From the NCBI GenBank assembly GCA_030066295.1, contig JASJBX010000055.1, positions 1-64,000 on the forward strand: a DNA stretch of 64,000 nucleotides, read 5' to 3'. Source of the stretch: Crocosphaera sp. (GTDB lineage: Bacteria > Cyanobacteriota > Cyanobacteriia > Cyanobacteriales > Microcystaceae). Below are positions 44,493-54,237 of the stretch, one piece after another. A program made the position numbers and the translations under genes. How positions within the stretch are numbered: the first letter of the stretch is position 1; the number at the start of each line of letters is the position of its first letter. Below the pieces are notes generated by a model. The model worked only from the letters and a program-made list of their open reading frames with translations, did no database searches and was not told the DNA's origin.

Positions 44493-47413
44493 CTCAGCAG
44501 AAACCGCCCTAACTCTCCTATCCATAGAACGATGGAAGTTCCGAAAATAATCCATAACCAATCTCTCCAAGAAAGGGAAACCGTTCTAAATATTTTCCCT
44601 CCCCATTGGACGATACAAATTTGTCCCAAAAAGATCATAGTAGCAATGGCTAAAAAAGCTTTATTTTCTCCTAACCCTTGCCAAAACCATTGTTGTAAAC
44701 CAAACGAACGAGTATTAAATAGGTTCCAAAATTGTAGAAAAACAAAAACAGCAAAAAAGATCGAGAGTTCGTAAGTATTTACGGTTCCGTCCCTCTCTAA
44801 ATAAGCTAAAAATCCTATTAAAAATAGGAAAAAAATTAAGCCTGTACCTGTAATAATTTTCAACATCTGAGGAGAAATAATAAAATTTTGGGGATGACGA
44901 GGGGGTTGATTCATCACTGTTTTTCGGGGGGGATCGGTCGCTAACGCTAAAGCGGCAAAAGTATCCATAATTAAATTGATCCATAACATTTGTGTTACAG
45001 TTAAGGGCAAAGAAACACCAATAAATAAACCGAAAAAAGCAATGCCTAAAGCAACAATATTAATGGTTAATTGAAAGAGCAAAAATCGTTGAATATTTTC
45101 ATATAATGATCGTCCCCAGAGGACAGCCGTGACAATACTATTAAAAGAATCATCCAATAAAATAATATCACTGGCTTCTTTGGCAATAGCCGTTCCACTG
45201 CCCATTGATAGCCCAACCTGGGCCTGTTTTAAAGCAGCAGCATCATTGGTTCCATCCCCTGTCACTGCTACAACTTCCCCATTTTCTTGTAATAGTTTAA
45301 CTAATCTGAGTTTATCTAATGGTGTGGCTCTTGATAGCACTTTTAAGGTTTTTATAATCTCCTTGGCTTCCCCATCATTAAGCTGATTAAAGGCTTGACC
45401 AGTTAGATGATAATTAGGAGAATTATTTTGATTTTGGGGGGGATATAAGTTTATTTGTTTGGCAATTTCTTCGGCTGTTTTTTGACTATCTCCTGTAACA
45501 AGTTTTATCTCAATTCCTGCATTCAAGCAACTTTTAATCGCTTTTTTGACATCGGGACGCAAGGGATCAGTAATGGCCAAAAATCCTAACCAAATTAATT
45601 CCTTACTTAACGGCTGAATATTTTCTTCTTTGACCTCAATCTCTACATAATTATAAGCCAGTCCCAAAACTCTCATGCCTCTTTCTTGATATTTTTGTAA
45701 GGTTTGTACCCATTGATTTTGATTGTCTAAATTTTTAATACCCTCTGATGTTAATTGTTGAGAACAGCGAGATAAAATAATTTCTGGTGCGCCCTTTAAA
45801 TAGATAATATTTCCTGAAATAACACTAGATTTACCTACCGTAGCCATATATTTATTTTCAGGAGAAAATGGTAATTGATCCATTATTTCAAAATGATGAC
45901 GATAGGGAAGATAGTCGATATTTTGACGATTTAACCAGAATAATAACGCCGTTTCTGTCACATTACCAAGAGGAGAAAATTCCCCTTGAGATGTCCTTTC
46001 TAAATCTGCGGTACTGTTAGCAGCAATCCCTTCGTAGATCAAATTTTGATAAACTTCTTTTTGGCTATAATTTGAACAATTTAAACAAGGAAAATCAGCA
46101 ACTTCAACCTGCATTTTGTTTTGGGTTAGGGTTCCTGTTTTATCAGAACAAATCACTGTGGCAGCCCCAATGGTTTCGCAAGCGTGCATTCGTCTAACTA
46201 AATTATTAGTAGCAGCCATTTTTCCCATACTATAAGCAAGGGATAACGTGACACTCATCGCTAACCCTTCAGGGACAGCCACCACGATGATTGTCACAGC
46301 AACCATAAAATAATTTAAGAGGAGAATTCCCACTGATGGAGGTAAGAAAATATCATTAAAATTATCCATCCATCCCCGATAATAAAAATAAGAAATACCA
46401 CCTAAAAAAATAAGTAATCCACTCCCTAAACTCATTAACCATGAGCTTAAAAAATCAGGAAATTCAACAGCTAGATCAAAAGATTTTAATCCTTCTTCAA
46501 TTAGAGAAATTCCCATAGGAAGTAAAATAATTGTACTGCTAATAATCACTAAAAATAAGAAACAGTTTTGGGGTAAATTGAGAACAATTTGCTCAGTGAT
46601 AAATCCTTGAAACAAGAGAGCGAAAAAAGTCAATCCTGCCATCAATAAGCCAATCATACCGATTAATTGACTTAACTTTTCTAACTGAAGATTTAACGGG
46701 GTTAATTGACCCTCTTTAATAGAACTAACCGCTTGAGCTAGTTGTCCAATTTCACTGCGATCGCCCACAGCCGTCACCTGGAAAACCCCATGACCTTGCG
46801 CGACCATAGTGCTACGATAAACTTGAAAAGGTGGATAGGTTTTCTGAGGATAATGATGAGGTTTAAAGGAAGATTTTGGCAGCTTTTTAACCGCCTTAGA
46901 CTCCCCAGTAATTTTGGCTTGATCTACCAATAAACTGACTGATTCCAATAATTCACCATCAGCAGGAACTTCATTTCCTTGTTCAATATAAACCAAATCT
47001 CCCACCACTAAATCTTGACGAGAAATCTGAGTAAATTTATGGTCACGAATCACCTTAATAGGGGTTTGCTCGTAAACATTATTGAGTAAATCAAACGCTT
47101 TATTGGCCTGATATTCATTAAGAAAAGCAAGGGTTGTTGCTAAAAAAATCGCCATTAAAATCCCCAAAGCTTCCGCATATTCTCCTTCAATCATGCCCAC
47201 AACCAAAGCAATAATCGCAGCAATCATTAAAACACGAATGACTGGATCATTAAACTTATCTAAATATAGTAACCACCAAGGGTTTTGTGGAGGCGGGGTT
47301 AAAATATTGCTACCATAATAATCACGATTGAATCGGACTTGCTCGGACGTTAAGCCACGATAAATTAAAGGGCGATCGCTTGTGTCAGGGGAAATCATCC
47401 CAGTCCTCTGCAT
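44468..47413 (-). CDS. calcium-type P-type ATPase (PMCA/PacL-like)
   Basis: A 981-residue P2-type ATPase with about ten transmembrane segments. The actuator motif TGES (ITGESKAV) precedes the phosphorylation site CSDKTGTLTQNKM with Asp at about 424. KGAPEIIL is the nucleotide-binding part and VTGDGTNDAAALKQAQVGLSMG the hinge. The TM4 ion site VAVPEGLAMSV has the P2-type Glu. Length, the NNLVRRMHACETIG stretch and the extra membrane-proximal loop (about 300-390) are like PMCA-type calcium pumps. It likely exports Ca2+ from the cytoplasm. Confidence 0.9.
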   Translation of the reverse strand: MQRTGMISPDTSDRPLIYRGLTSEQVRFNRDYYGSNILTPPPQNPWWLLYLDKFNDPVIRVLMIAAIIALVVGMIEGEYAEALGILMAIFLATTLAFLNEYQANKAFDLLNNVYEQTPIKVIRDHKFTQISRQDLVVGDLVYIEQGNEVPADGELLESVSLLVDQAKITGESKAVKKLPKSSFKPHHYPQKTYPPFQVYRSTMVAQGHGVFQVTAVGDRSEIGQLAQAVSSIKEGQLTPLNLQLEKLSQLIGMIGLLMAGLTFFALLFQGFITEQIVLNLPQNCFLFLVIISSTIILLPMGISLIEEGLKSFDLAVEFPDFLSSWLMSLGSGLLIFLGGISYFYYRGWMDNFNDIFLPPSVGILLLNYFMVAVTIIVVAVPEGLAMSVTLSLAYSMGKMAATNNLVRRMHACETIGAATVICSDKTGTLTQNKMQVEVADFPCLNCSNYSQKEVYQNLIYEGIAANSTADLERTSQGEFSPLGNVTETALLFWLNRQNIDYLPYRHHFEIMDQLPFSPENKYMATVGKSSVISGNIIYLKGAPEIILSRCSQQLTSEGIKNLDNQNQWVQTLQKYQERGMRVLGLAYNYVEIEVKEENIQPLSKELIWLGFLAITDPLRPDVKKAIKSCLNAGIEIKLVTGDSQKTAEEIAKQINLYPPQNQNNSPNYHLTGQAFNQLNDGEAKEIIKTLKVLSRATPLDKLRLVKLLQENGEVVAVTGDGTNDAAALKQAQVGLSMGSGTAIAKEASDIILLDDSFNSIVTAVLWGRSLYENIQRFLLFQLTINIVALGIAFFGLFIGVSLPLTVTQMLWINLIMDTFAALALATDPPRKTVMNQPPRHPQNFIISPQMLKIITGTGLIFFLFLIGFLAYLERDGTVNTYELSIFFAVFVFLQFWNLFNTRSFGLQQWFWQGLGENKAFLAIATMIFLGQICIVQWGGKIFRTVSLSWRDWLWIIFGTSIVLWIGELGRFLLRKKTDKPL

Positions 47414-47567
47414 AGTATTTCTTTCATCATAACGAGCCGTTCGAGCTAAGTCAGAGAATTGTTGAGATTAATTGACGGTAAGAGAGAACAGGGGGATGAT
47501 AAAAGAAGGCAGATTGTAGCAAGAGCAAGACGTTAACAGCAATTTTTAGTCACTGGTGTAATCATTT

Positions 47568-49499
47568 ATGCTTGTTTGTCCCCAATGTCACGCAGAAAAT
47601 CCCAATAATCATCAGGTCTGTCAACAATGCCAAACCTCATTGACTCATCGCCCCTGTCCTCAATGTGGTCATAATGCCCCTTTTTCTAAGTCCCATTGCC
47701 CAAACTGTGAGACATTTATTGGTCAAGTTTGGCAGGTTATTCTCGCCCAACCTATCAATGGTAACCAGACAGAGGAGACGTTAACTTTGGATAGCAACTA
47801 TCTTGATCTTGGACAACGGTATCAAATCTGGCCGTCTCAAGACGAAGCCTTTCAGGTCATAGCCACCACGGCAACTCACACCCTTTATCGAGGTCAGGTA
47901 TTTGACTGTCAACCCTTAGAAAAATCAACCCTACCCCTATTAGTTGATCAAGTCTCAGACCTCTTAAAAGATAGAGAAGAAGACGATCCGAGTGGGTTAT
48001 GGGAACAGATGGGAATTCCTGGAACAGCCTTTCCCTATCTAGCCCTCAAGGACCTGGTTCCCGTTGTTCCTGAAGTCCATGATGCTTGGCTAGACAATGA
48101 AACCGAAGTTATCTTATTGCCCGATCGCAACCATTGGCAATTGATTCCCGATTTACTGATCAACCACTCGTTACTGACCCTGCAAATCATTTATTGGCTC
48201 AATCAAATTGTCACCCTCTGGAACAGTTTAACCGCCGTTAACTGTTGTCAAAGTTTGCTGGTGGAAGACAACCTCAGACTGGATGAGGATCAAAGCTTTG
48301 GATTACTAAAATTATACCCCGATCCCCCTGATGCTCCCCCTTCTTTACAAAAATTAGGTCAATTATGGCAAACTTGGTTCACCAAAGGAGGTTATCCCTC
48401 CTCAAGCAAACTGGCCACCCTCATTCAACAGGTAGCCGACGGCAAGATCGACCAAGTAGCAGAATTGCGCCTACAACTGCAAGATTTAGCCTCTGAACAA
48501 CAGATCACCGATGACGAGGAAACCCCGATTAACCTAGGGGTTTCTGCTTCGTCTTTAGATTTTGTTGGGGAAGAGTTACCAGACTTTCAGGCTGAACTGT
48601 TGAGTGGCCAGTTAGAAGAAACCCCAACCACTACGGATATTACCAATGATGCCACTGCCGTTTTGCCAATGGAATTGATTACTTTAACGGCCTTGGGATG
48701 CACCGATCGCGGACGACAACGACATCATAACGAAGATTATTTCGGCATGAAGACAGAGGTCAAAATTCAACAAAATAATCAAGAGACAGTAGTCAATGGC
48801 CGCGGGGTCTACATTGTTTGTGATGGCATGGGTGGCCATGCAGCCGGCGAAGTAGCTAGTCAAATGGCAGTGGAAACCTTAGAAACCTTCTTCGCTGAGC
48901 ATTGGCAAGAGGACTTTCCCGATCATGAAACCATTTTACAAGGCATTTTATTAGCCAATCAAAAGTTATACGATGTCAATCAAAGCAACGCCAGTTCTGG
49001 TAGTGGCCGCATGGGAACCACGTTAGTCTTAGTATTAGTGCAGGATACGAAGGCGGTGGTTGCTCATGTGGGGGATAGTCGGGTTTATTCTATTAGTCGC
49101 AAAAAAGGAGTCCAACAACTGACCGTGGATCACGAGGTGGGACAACGGGCGATCCAGAGTGGCATTGACCCTAAATTAGCTTATGCTAGACCGGACGCCT
49201 ATCAATTAACGCAAGCCCTCGGTCCCCATGACAATAACTACATACAACCGGATATTCGCTTTTTAGACTTAGCCGAAGATACCTTATTTCTCCTCTGTTC
49301 TGATGGGTTGTGTGACAATGATTTGGTAGAAGATCATTGGGAAACCTATTTACTTCCTTTAATCAGTTCGAGTCAATCTTTGGATCAAGGGATTGTCAAA
49401 TTAATCGACTTCGCTAATAGTTATAACGGTCATGATAATATTACTGCCGTTTTGGTTCGGGTGAAAATTAGACCGAAGGTTAATCCTCAAGATTGGTAG
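47568..49499 (+). CDS. PP2C-family serine/threonine phosphatase with N-terminal zinc ribbons
   Basis: A 643-residue protein. Zinc ribbons at the N terminus have four CxxC pairs (C4/C7, C18/C21, C30/C33, C44/C47). A middle region (about 60-365) of unknown role follows. The C-terminal PP2C domain (about 374-640) starts ALGCTDRGRQRHHNEDYFG (metal-binding Asp), then VCDGMGGH, HVGDSRVY, LLCSDGLCDND and GHDNITAVLV. It should dephosphorylate Ser/Thr proteins in the cytoplasm, with the ribbons as targeting or regulatory part. It is 54 nt upstream of the glycosyltransferase-like gene. Confidence 0.9.
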   Translation: MLVCPQCHAENPNNHQVCQQCQTSLTHRPCPQCGHNAPFSKSHCPNCETFIGQVWQVILAQPINGNQTEETLTLDSNYLDLGQRYQIWPSQDEAFQVIATTATHTLYRGQVFDCQPLEKSTLPLLVDQVSDLLKDREEDDPSGLWEQMGIPGTAFPYLALKDLVPVVPEVHDAWLDNETEVILLPDRNHWQLIPDLLINHSLLTLQIIYWLNQIVTLWNSLTAVNCCQSLLVEDNLRLDEDQSFGLLKLYPDPPDAPPSLQKLGQLWQTWFTKGGYPSSSKLATLIQQVADGKIDQVAELRLQLQDLASEQQITDDEETPINLGVSASSLDFVGEELPDFQAELLSGQLEETPTTTDITNDATAVLPMELITLTALGCTDRGRQRHHNEDYFGMKTEVKIQQNNQETVVNGRGVYIVCDGMGGHAAGEVASQMAVETLETFFAEHWQEDFPDHETILQGILLANQKLYDVNQSNASSGSGRMGTTLVLVLVQDTKAVVAHVGDSRVYSISRKKGVQQLTVDHEVGQRAIQSGIDPKLAYARPDAYQLTQALGPHDNNYIQPDIRFLDLAEDTLFLLCSDGLCDNDLVEDHWETYLLPLISSSQSLDQGIVKLIDFANSYNGHDNITAVLVRVKIRPKVNPQDW

Positions 49500-49553
49500 C
49501 TTGAGTTCTCTGTTAGAAGTTCGGAGTTTAGAGTTCAATTTTTATCATCAATA

Positions 49554-50648
49554 ATGACACCACTAAACAGTGAAAAAAGACCGATTATTTATTTAGCGGC
49601 AACGGGTCATGGTTTTGGTCACGCAGTTCGCATTTCTACGGTGGCTGATGCTATTTTAAGGGTACGTCCGGATACCCTAATCATTATGGTAACCACTGCC
49701 CCAAGATGGTTATTAGAATCCTATATTTCAGGGGATTTTATTTATCGTCCGTTGGCCTTTGATGTGGGGGTGATTCAATCGGATAGTTTTACCATGGATA
49801 AGGCTGCAACCTTGAAAAAAATGCAGGAAATTTATACAAAACATCAAGGGTTAATGGCAGCCGAAATTAATTTTATTAAGACCAATCAAGTTGATTTAAT
49901 CTTAGCTGATATTCCTCCGTTAATGGCCCCCATTGCCCAATTGGCAGGGGTTCCTTGTTACATGATGAGTAATTTTGGTTGGGATTTTATTTATGACGCT
50001 TGGGGTGAAGAATGGCAAGGAATAGTTAACTGGATCAAAGATTGTTATCAACAATGCGATCGCCTATTTCGTCTGCCGATGGCTGAACCCATGAGTGCGT
50101 TTAATGCTATCACCGATGTCGGTTTAACCGGTGGCAACCCTCGTTATTCTGTCGATGATTTAAGACATAAGTTTAACCTAACCGCTTCCTCGGAAAAAAC
50201 CGTTTTATTAACGTTTGGGGGATTGGGATTACAACAAATACCTTACGCTAATTTAACACAATTTCCTGACTGGCAATTTATTACCTTTGATGCTCAAGCA
50301 CCGAATTTAGATAATATGGTTAAAATCAGCGATTCTTTTTATCGTCCAGTTGATTTTATGCCCTTATGTGGTCGAGTTATTTCTAAACCGGGGTTTAGTA
50401 CCTTTGCTGAAACCATGCGCCTAGAAATACCCATTGTTTCCTTAGTGAGAAATGATTTTGCTGAAGCTCCTTTTTTATTAGAAGGTATCAAAAACTATGC
50501 CGATCATCAAATTGTGGAAACCGACAGCTTTTTTCAAGGAAATTGGGACTTTTTAACACAAGCTCCTAACCCTCCCATCATCGGTAAAATATTGCCTAAA
50601 GATGGGGCAGAAGTCATTGCTCAAGCTATATTAGATAGGATTTGCTAG
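49554..50648 (+). CDS. GT-B-fold glycosyltransferase-like protein
   Basis: A 364-residue protein with GT-B organisation: an N-terminal Rossmann half with YLAATGHGFGHAVRISTVADAIL, DLILADIPPLMAPIAQLAG in the middle, and the C-terminal donor half LLTFGGLGL, VISKPGFSTFAETMRLEIPIVSLVR (G-x-x-T-x-x-E motif). This resembles UDP-glucosyl/MurG-like enzymes and the cyanobacterial hypothetical glycosyltransferases. Donor and acceptor unknown. Same strand as the PP2C gene. Confidence 0.8.
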   Translation: MTPLNSEKRPIIYLAATGHGFGHAVRISTVADAILRVRPDTLIIMVTTAPRWLLESYISGDFIYRPLAFDVGVIQSDSFTMDKAATLKKMQEIYTKHQGLMAAEINFIKTNQVDLILADIPPLMAPIAQLAGVPCYMMSNFGWDFIYDAWGEEWQGIVNWIKDCYQQCDRLFRLPMAEPMSAFNAITDVGLTGGNPRYSVDDLRHKFNLTASSEKTVLLTFGGLGLQQIPYANLTQFPDWQFITFDAQAPNLDNMVKISDSFYRPVDFMPLCGRVISKPGFSTFAETMRLEIPIVSLVRNDFAEAPFLLEGIKNYADHQIVETDSFFQGNWDFLTQAPNPPIIGKILPKDGAEVIAQAILDRIC

Positions 50649-50693
50649 TCTGCCGTTACGCCAACCGCCTCTAAGATAATTTGCGCGGCGGCT

Positions 50694-51137
50694 TTAAGTA
50701 AATCTGCTCAACTTCAGAGGAATATCAGGATCAATTTCAAACCATACTGTTGCGCCACAGTTTTTCTTGTGTTCTGGATCATATATCAGTCGGCCAATCC
50801 CTGGAATTTTGACCTCGTTAGACAAAAAGGTATCTCCACCCATTTTCACGGAAATAACAGGATCATGGGTCTTATTCTTGAGATTGGACCGAAGTTGGAT
50901 CTGATTAACATGGATAAAGGTCATTATTTCTTGCTTATACACTCGCCAGCGACCTTTTGGCCCTTTCTTTTTACGGCTGATTTTGGGCATTCCATTAGAA
51001 GAAACAGGAATTTTCCAGCGACGACCCTCTTTAAACGCGCCTTCAATACGACCGTCCATAGCTAGTTTTCGCACACGCTGAACCGATAGATGAAGTCGAC
51101 AGGCAGCTTGAGTAGTTCCAATATAAGTTTTTGACAT
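50694..51137 (-). CDS. excisionase-like HTH protein with an unclassified C terminus
   Basis: A 147-residue basic protein. Residues 1-45 read IGTTQAACRLHLSVQRVRKLAMDGRIEGAFKEGRRWKIP, a MerR/excisionase-type winged helix; the remainder (about 50-147) includes a KKKGPKGRWRVYK basic stretch and a VWFEIDPDIPL end of unknown type. No integrase or transposase is adjacent. It may be a relic of a mobile element or a small regulator. Confidence 0.65.
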   Translation of the reverse strand: MSKTYIGTTQAACRLHLSVQRVRKLAMDGRIEGAFKEGRRWKIPVSSNGMPKISRKKKGPKGRWRVYKQEIMTFIHVNQIQLRSNLKNKTHDPVISVKMGGDTFLSNEVKIPGIGRLIYDPEHKKNCGATVWFEIDPDIPLKLSRFT

Positions 51138-51204
51138 CTTACTATTGCGCTATAGTAAAGACCATTATATGACAGTGTGAGATCAATTCATAATTTGGCC
51201 TTGA

Positions 51205-52083
51205 TTAAATTTTGTTCTTTAATTCTTCTAATTCTTCTTTTAAAGATAAGGGTTTATACCCTAACTGAAACGCTTTTGAACTATCTAGAGAAGTATCAGG
51301 CGATCGCGGGGCTGCCATGGCTACATCTTTCTGTAGACAAGGGGTAATTAACGCTTTAGAAAAGTCAAATACCTCTGCCATTAAATGTCCAAATTCATAA
51401 CGGGAAATCCTTTCTTTTCCGCCTAAATGTAGTATCTCTCCTTCTCCTTTTTCTAAGGCTAATAATAGCCCTTTTACTGCCGTCAAACCACTGACTGGGG
51501 TTCGATATTCATCGGTAAATAAACTCAGTTGTTTTCCTTCTCGAAATGTCTTTAAAAAGAATTGAATAAAACTAGCTGCATGAGGTGAAGGAATACCAAA
51601 CATTAAAGGCATTCTACAGATAACTGTTTTGGGATAAATAGTCAACATTTCTTGTTCTGCTTTGACTTTTTGTTCTCCATAATAACTAATAGGAGAAACG
51701 GGATCACTCTCTTTATACGGAGAATTTAAACCATTAAAAACCAAGTCAGTTGAAGTAAAAACACAAGGTATATTAACATCGGCGCATAGTTTAGCAATAT
51801 TTCCTGAAGCTGTTACATTAATCTTATAGGTAGTGTCTGGGTTATTTTGACAATAATTAGGTTTTGAGGCTGCTGCTAAATGAATCACAGCATCGGGTTT
51901 TACCTGTTTAAATATAGTTTGTAATTCATCAATATTTGTTACATCAACCTTGACAATATTAAGATTGTTTACTTCTATTTTATTATTAAAATAAGTGCCA
52001 TAAACTTCCCAAGAAACTTGGGCATATTGACAAACATTATAACCGAGAAAACCACTTGCTCCTGTAATTAAAAGTTTTTTCAT
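51205..52083 (-). CDS. dTDP-4-dehydrorhamnose reductase-like NAD-dependent SDR
   Basis: A 292-residue extended SDR. The Rossmann motif is GASGFLGYNVCQYA (G-x-x-G-x-x-G); the active site is YGEQKVKAEQEML (Y-x-x-x-K, about 132-136), with TSTDLVFNG before it. The layout matches RfbD/RmlD-like nucleotide-sugar reductases (VIHLAAASKPNYCQNNPD...). It probably reduces a keto-sugar nucleotide in the cytoplasm. No rml partner genes adjoin. Confidence 0.85.
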   Translation of the reverse strand: MKKLLITGASGFLGYNVCQYAQVSWEVYGTYFNNKIEVNNLNIVKVDVTNIDELQTIFKQVKPDAVIHLAAASKPNYCQNNPDTTYKINVTASGNIAKLCADVNIPCVFTSTDLVFNGLNSPYKESDPVSPISYYGEQKVKAEQEMLTIYPKTVICRMPLMFGIPSPHAASFIQFFLKTFREGKQLSLFTDEYRTPVSGLTAVKGLLLALEKGEGEILHLGGKERISRYEFGHLMAEVFDFSKALITPCLQKDVAMAAPRSPDTSLDSSKAFQLGYKPLSLKEELEELKNKI

Positions 52084-52108
52084 TTTTTTTTCGTATGTTT
52101 AAATGTTC

Positions 52109-52171
52109 GGTGGGCAAAGTTTCACCAATTTTTAGAATAGTTACAAATATATATTCATTTTGCCCACCCTA
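52109..52171. repeat. GGTGGGCAAA inverted-repeat element
   Basis: GGTGGGCAAA (52109-52118) is exactly complementary to TTTGCCCACC (52158-52167), which continues CTAC. The ends match the GTAGGGTGGGC...GCCCACC family of 535-604 and 12796-12814. Spacer 39 nt. It lies between two minus-strand genes. Confidence 0.6.
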
Positions 52172-52182
52172 CAAAGGTTTTA

Positions 52183-52884
52183 TTAATTTATTAATCTTTC
52201 CATTGAATCAATAATTTTGTAATCTGCTCGCTTTCTTTTATCATTTCTTTCTAATAAAAAAGCATTAATTCCCACATAGTTTGCTCCCTCGTAATCTTCT
52301 TTTTTACTATCTCCAATATGCCAAGCTTCTTCGGGTTGACAATCATGTTTTTCTAAGGCTTCAATGAAAATATTGCCATCAGGTTTTGCTGTTCCCGTAG
52401 TCGAAGAAATGGTGATGGTTTGGAAAAAATTAGTGAGTCCAAAAATATCCAGTACCTCATAAATTCTACTATCAAAGTTTGAGATAATTCCTAATGCTAT
52501 CCCCTGGTTTTGCCAATGTTGCAAAGCGGGGAAAACATCGGTATAAAGAAACCAAGGATGAGGAGTAGCAAAGTAATCATAAAGTTGCCGAAAAAAGCCA
52601 TCAAAATCTTTAAATTGAGCCATGACATTTGCCGCTTCATAAGTATCATAAGCTACCCGATACCACCATTGATATTCTAAGTCTGAAACAGACATAATAT
52701 CGACACCAGAAAAGGCCAAGGGTGGGGCTTTTTTAAACTGTTGATAGAAGGCTGTTTCTAGGAGGGAAGGATCACATTTTATGCCTACCTGTGCAGCCAG
52801 ATGGCTATAGACTTCTCCTACCGACCCCTTAACCCCAAATAAAGTACCAACAGCATCTAAAAAAATAACTTGTGGTTGTTGCAT
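52183..52884 (-). CDS. HAD-superfamily hydrolase, subfamily IA (REG-2-like)
   Basis: About 233 residues from ATG 52884 (the frame extends 7 codons further). It carries the HAD core with motif I FLDAVGTLF, motif II ISNFD, a Lys in TGTAKPDG and motif III HIGDSKKEDYEGA. Motif I has V12 where HADs usually have the second Asp (DxD), leaving D10. This DAVGTLF form occurs in the cyanobacterial REG-2-like group. Substrate unknown. Confidence 0.82.
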   Translation of the reverse strand: MQQPQVIFLDAVGTLFGVKGSVGEVYSHLAAQVGIKCDPSLLETAFYQQFKKAPPLAFSGVDIMSVSDLEYQWWYRVAYDTYEAANVMAQFKDFDGFFRQLYDYFATPHPWFLYTDVFPALQHWQNQGIALGIISNFDSRIYEVLDIFGLTNFFQTITISSTTGTAKPDGNIFIEALEKHDCQPEEAWHIGDSKKEDYEGANYVGINAFLLERNDKRKRADYKIIDSMERLIN

Positions 52885-52917
52885 AAAGCCTCTTTTTTTT
52901 ACCAAGTTTGATAATAA

Positions 52918-54108
52918 TTATAAAAACAATTCAGTTAATGGTTTCGTAATCCAATTAATCCCTACGTTGATTTGATGTTTGAGGGTGGGTAAACGATACA
53001 AATAAATTAATCGTCTAGCAATATAACCTAACGAGCCATCCAAATTCAGTCCTAACCCTGATAAGGTGGCATTGCCTACCCCTAACGCCATCATTTCTCC
53101 TAAAGGTTGATAAGCAAAAGGTAAGAGGGGACGCTTAGTAATTGAAGCCCAAAGATTCCAAGCACAGTAATCAGATTGTTGGAAAGCGGTTTGCGCTGTT
53201 GCAGGAATAGGTTGCCCTGATTCATCGTAACAAGCAGCTAAATCACCAATGGCAAAAATTTCAGGATGATCAATGACTTGTAACTCAGGGGTTATTTTTA
53301 ACAGTCCTTTGCTTGTTTTTTCTAGAGGCAACGTTTTGACCATTTCTATAACTTGAGTCCCCACAGTCCACAAGACCAAGTCTACAGGAATGGTATCAAT
53401 TTTTCCTTTATAAACTAAAGAAATACTATCAGAACTTACTTGAGTTACTTCTGTTTCAAGATCGATAAATACCCGTCTTGCTTCTAAAGCATTTTTGGCA
53501 ACTTCTTGATTAAATTCAGAAGAGTTGCTAAGAATTTTGTCTCCTTTTTCTACTAATCTAATGCGCCCCATATCCCCTAAACGATCAGCTAATTTACAAG
53601 CTAATTCTACCCCACTATATCCACCGCCGATGATGGCAATACGGATTTTTTCCGCCTCTTTTTCTTCTAATAATCGTAATCGTTCTTTGATACGATAGGC
53701 ATCTTCTAAGGTACGAAAGGGAATGGCATAATCTTTAACCCCACTAAAGTTATCTAAGGGGGTTTTTCCTCCCATTGCTAACACCAAACGGTCATAATGT
53801 AGACTATTATGATTATCCAGTGCTAGTTGTTGGTTTTCGATATCAATACCCGTAACACATCCCCGATGAAAGCGAATCGCTGTATCTGCCAAAAGTTCCT
53901 CATAAGGGGGGGCGATTTCCCACGTTTGCATCTCCTCGGTAATTAATTCGTAGAGAAGAGGGGTAAATAAAAAGCGATCGCTTTTATCAATTAAAATGAT
54001 TTCGGGTGTTTGATCGGCTTCCCAAGGAAACTGGGCAAGACGCAGGGCAGTATATAGCCCCCCAAACCCTCCCCCAACAATGCAAATGCGTAATGGTTGT
54101 TCACTCAT
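52918..54108 (-). CDS. ndbB: type II NAD(P)H dehydrogenase, NdbB type
   Basis: A 396-residue flavoprotein. FAD motif GGGFGGLYTALRL (12-24) and second nucleotide motif AIIGGGYSGVELACKL (about 157-172). The EMQTWEIAPPYEELL stretch and the final QPLGEMMALGVGNATLSGLGL match the ~400-residue cyanobacterial NdbB class; NdbA and NdbC are longer. NdbB is reported to reduce demethylphylloquinone in vitamin K1 synthesis. No membrane-spanning helix; a C-terminal amphipathic part may bind the membrane. Confidence 0.75.
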   Translation of the reverse strand: MSEQPLRICIVGGGFGGLYTALRLAQFPWEADQTPEIILIDKSDRFLFTPLLYELITEEMQTWEIAPPYEELLADTAIRFHRGCVTGIDIENQQLALDNHNSLHYDRLVLAMGGKTPLDNFSGVKDYAIPFRTLEDAYRIKERLRLLEEKEAEKIRIAIIGGGYSGVELACKLADRLGDMGRIRLVEKGDKILSNSSEFNQEVAKNALEARRVFIDLETEVTQVSSDSISLVYKGKIDTIPVDLVLWTVGTQVIEMVKTLPLEKTSKGLLKITPELQVIDHPEIFAIGDLAACYDESGQPIPATAQTAFQQSDYCAWNLWASITKRPLLPFAYQPLGEMMALGVGNATLSGLGLNLDGSLGYIARRLIYLYRLPTLKHQINVGINWITKPLTELFL

Positions 54109-54162
54109 AAATTGGCTTGATGATGCGGTTCATAATATATCTTAACATTTTCGACAAGACAA

Positions 54163-54197
54163 GAAAAAAAAGGGGGAATAAACTATTTTATTCCCCC
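54163..54197 (-). terminator. intrinsic terminator of the hpf/lrtA gene
   Basis: On the minus strand the transcript runs into a perfect 11-bp stem, GGGGGAATAAA with TTTATTCCCCC (54172-54182 and 54187-54197), 4-nt loop, then CTTTTTTTTC. It is 41 nt after the hpf stop. Confidence 0.9.
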
Positions 54198-54237
54198 ACA
54201 ATATTTGCTCTAGATCATCTTGCGACTCTCTAAGTAA

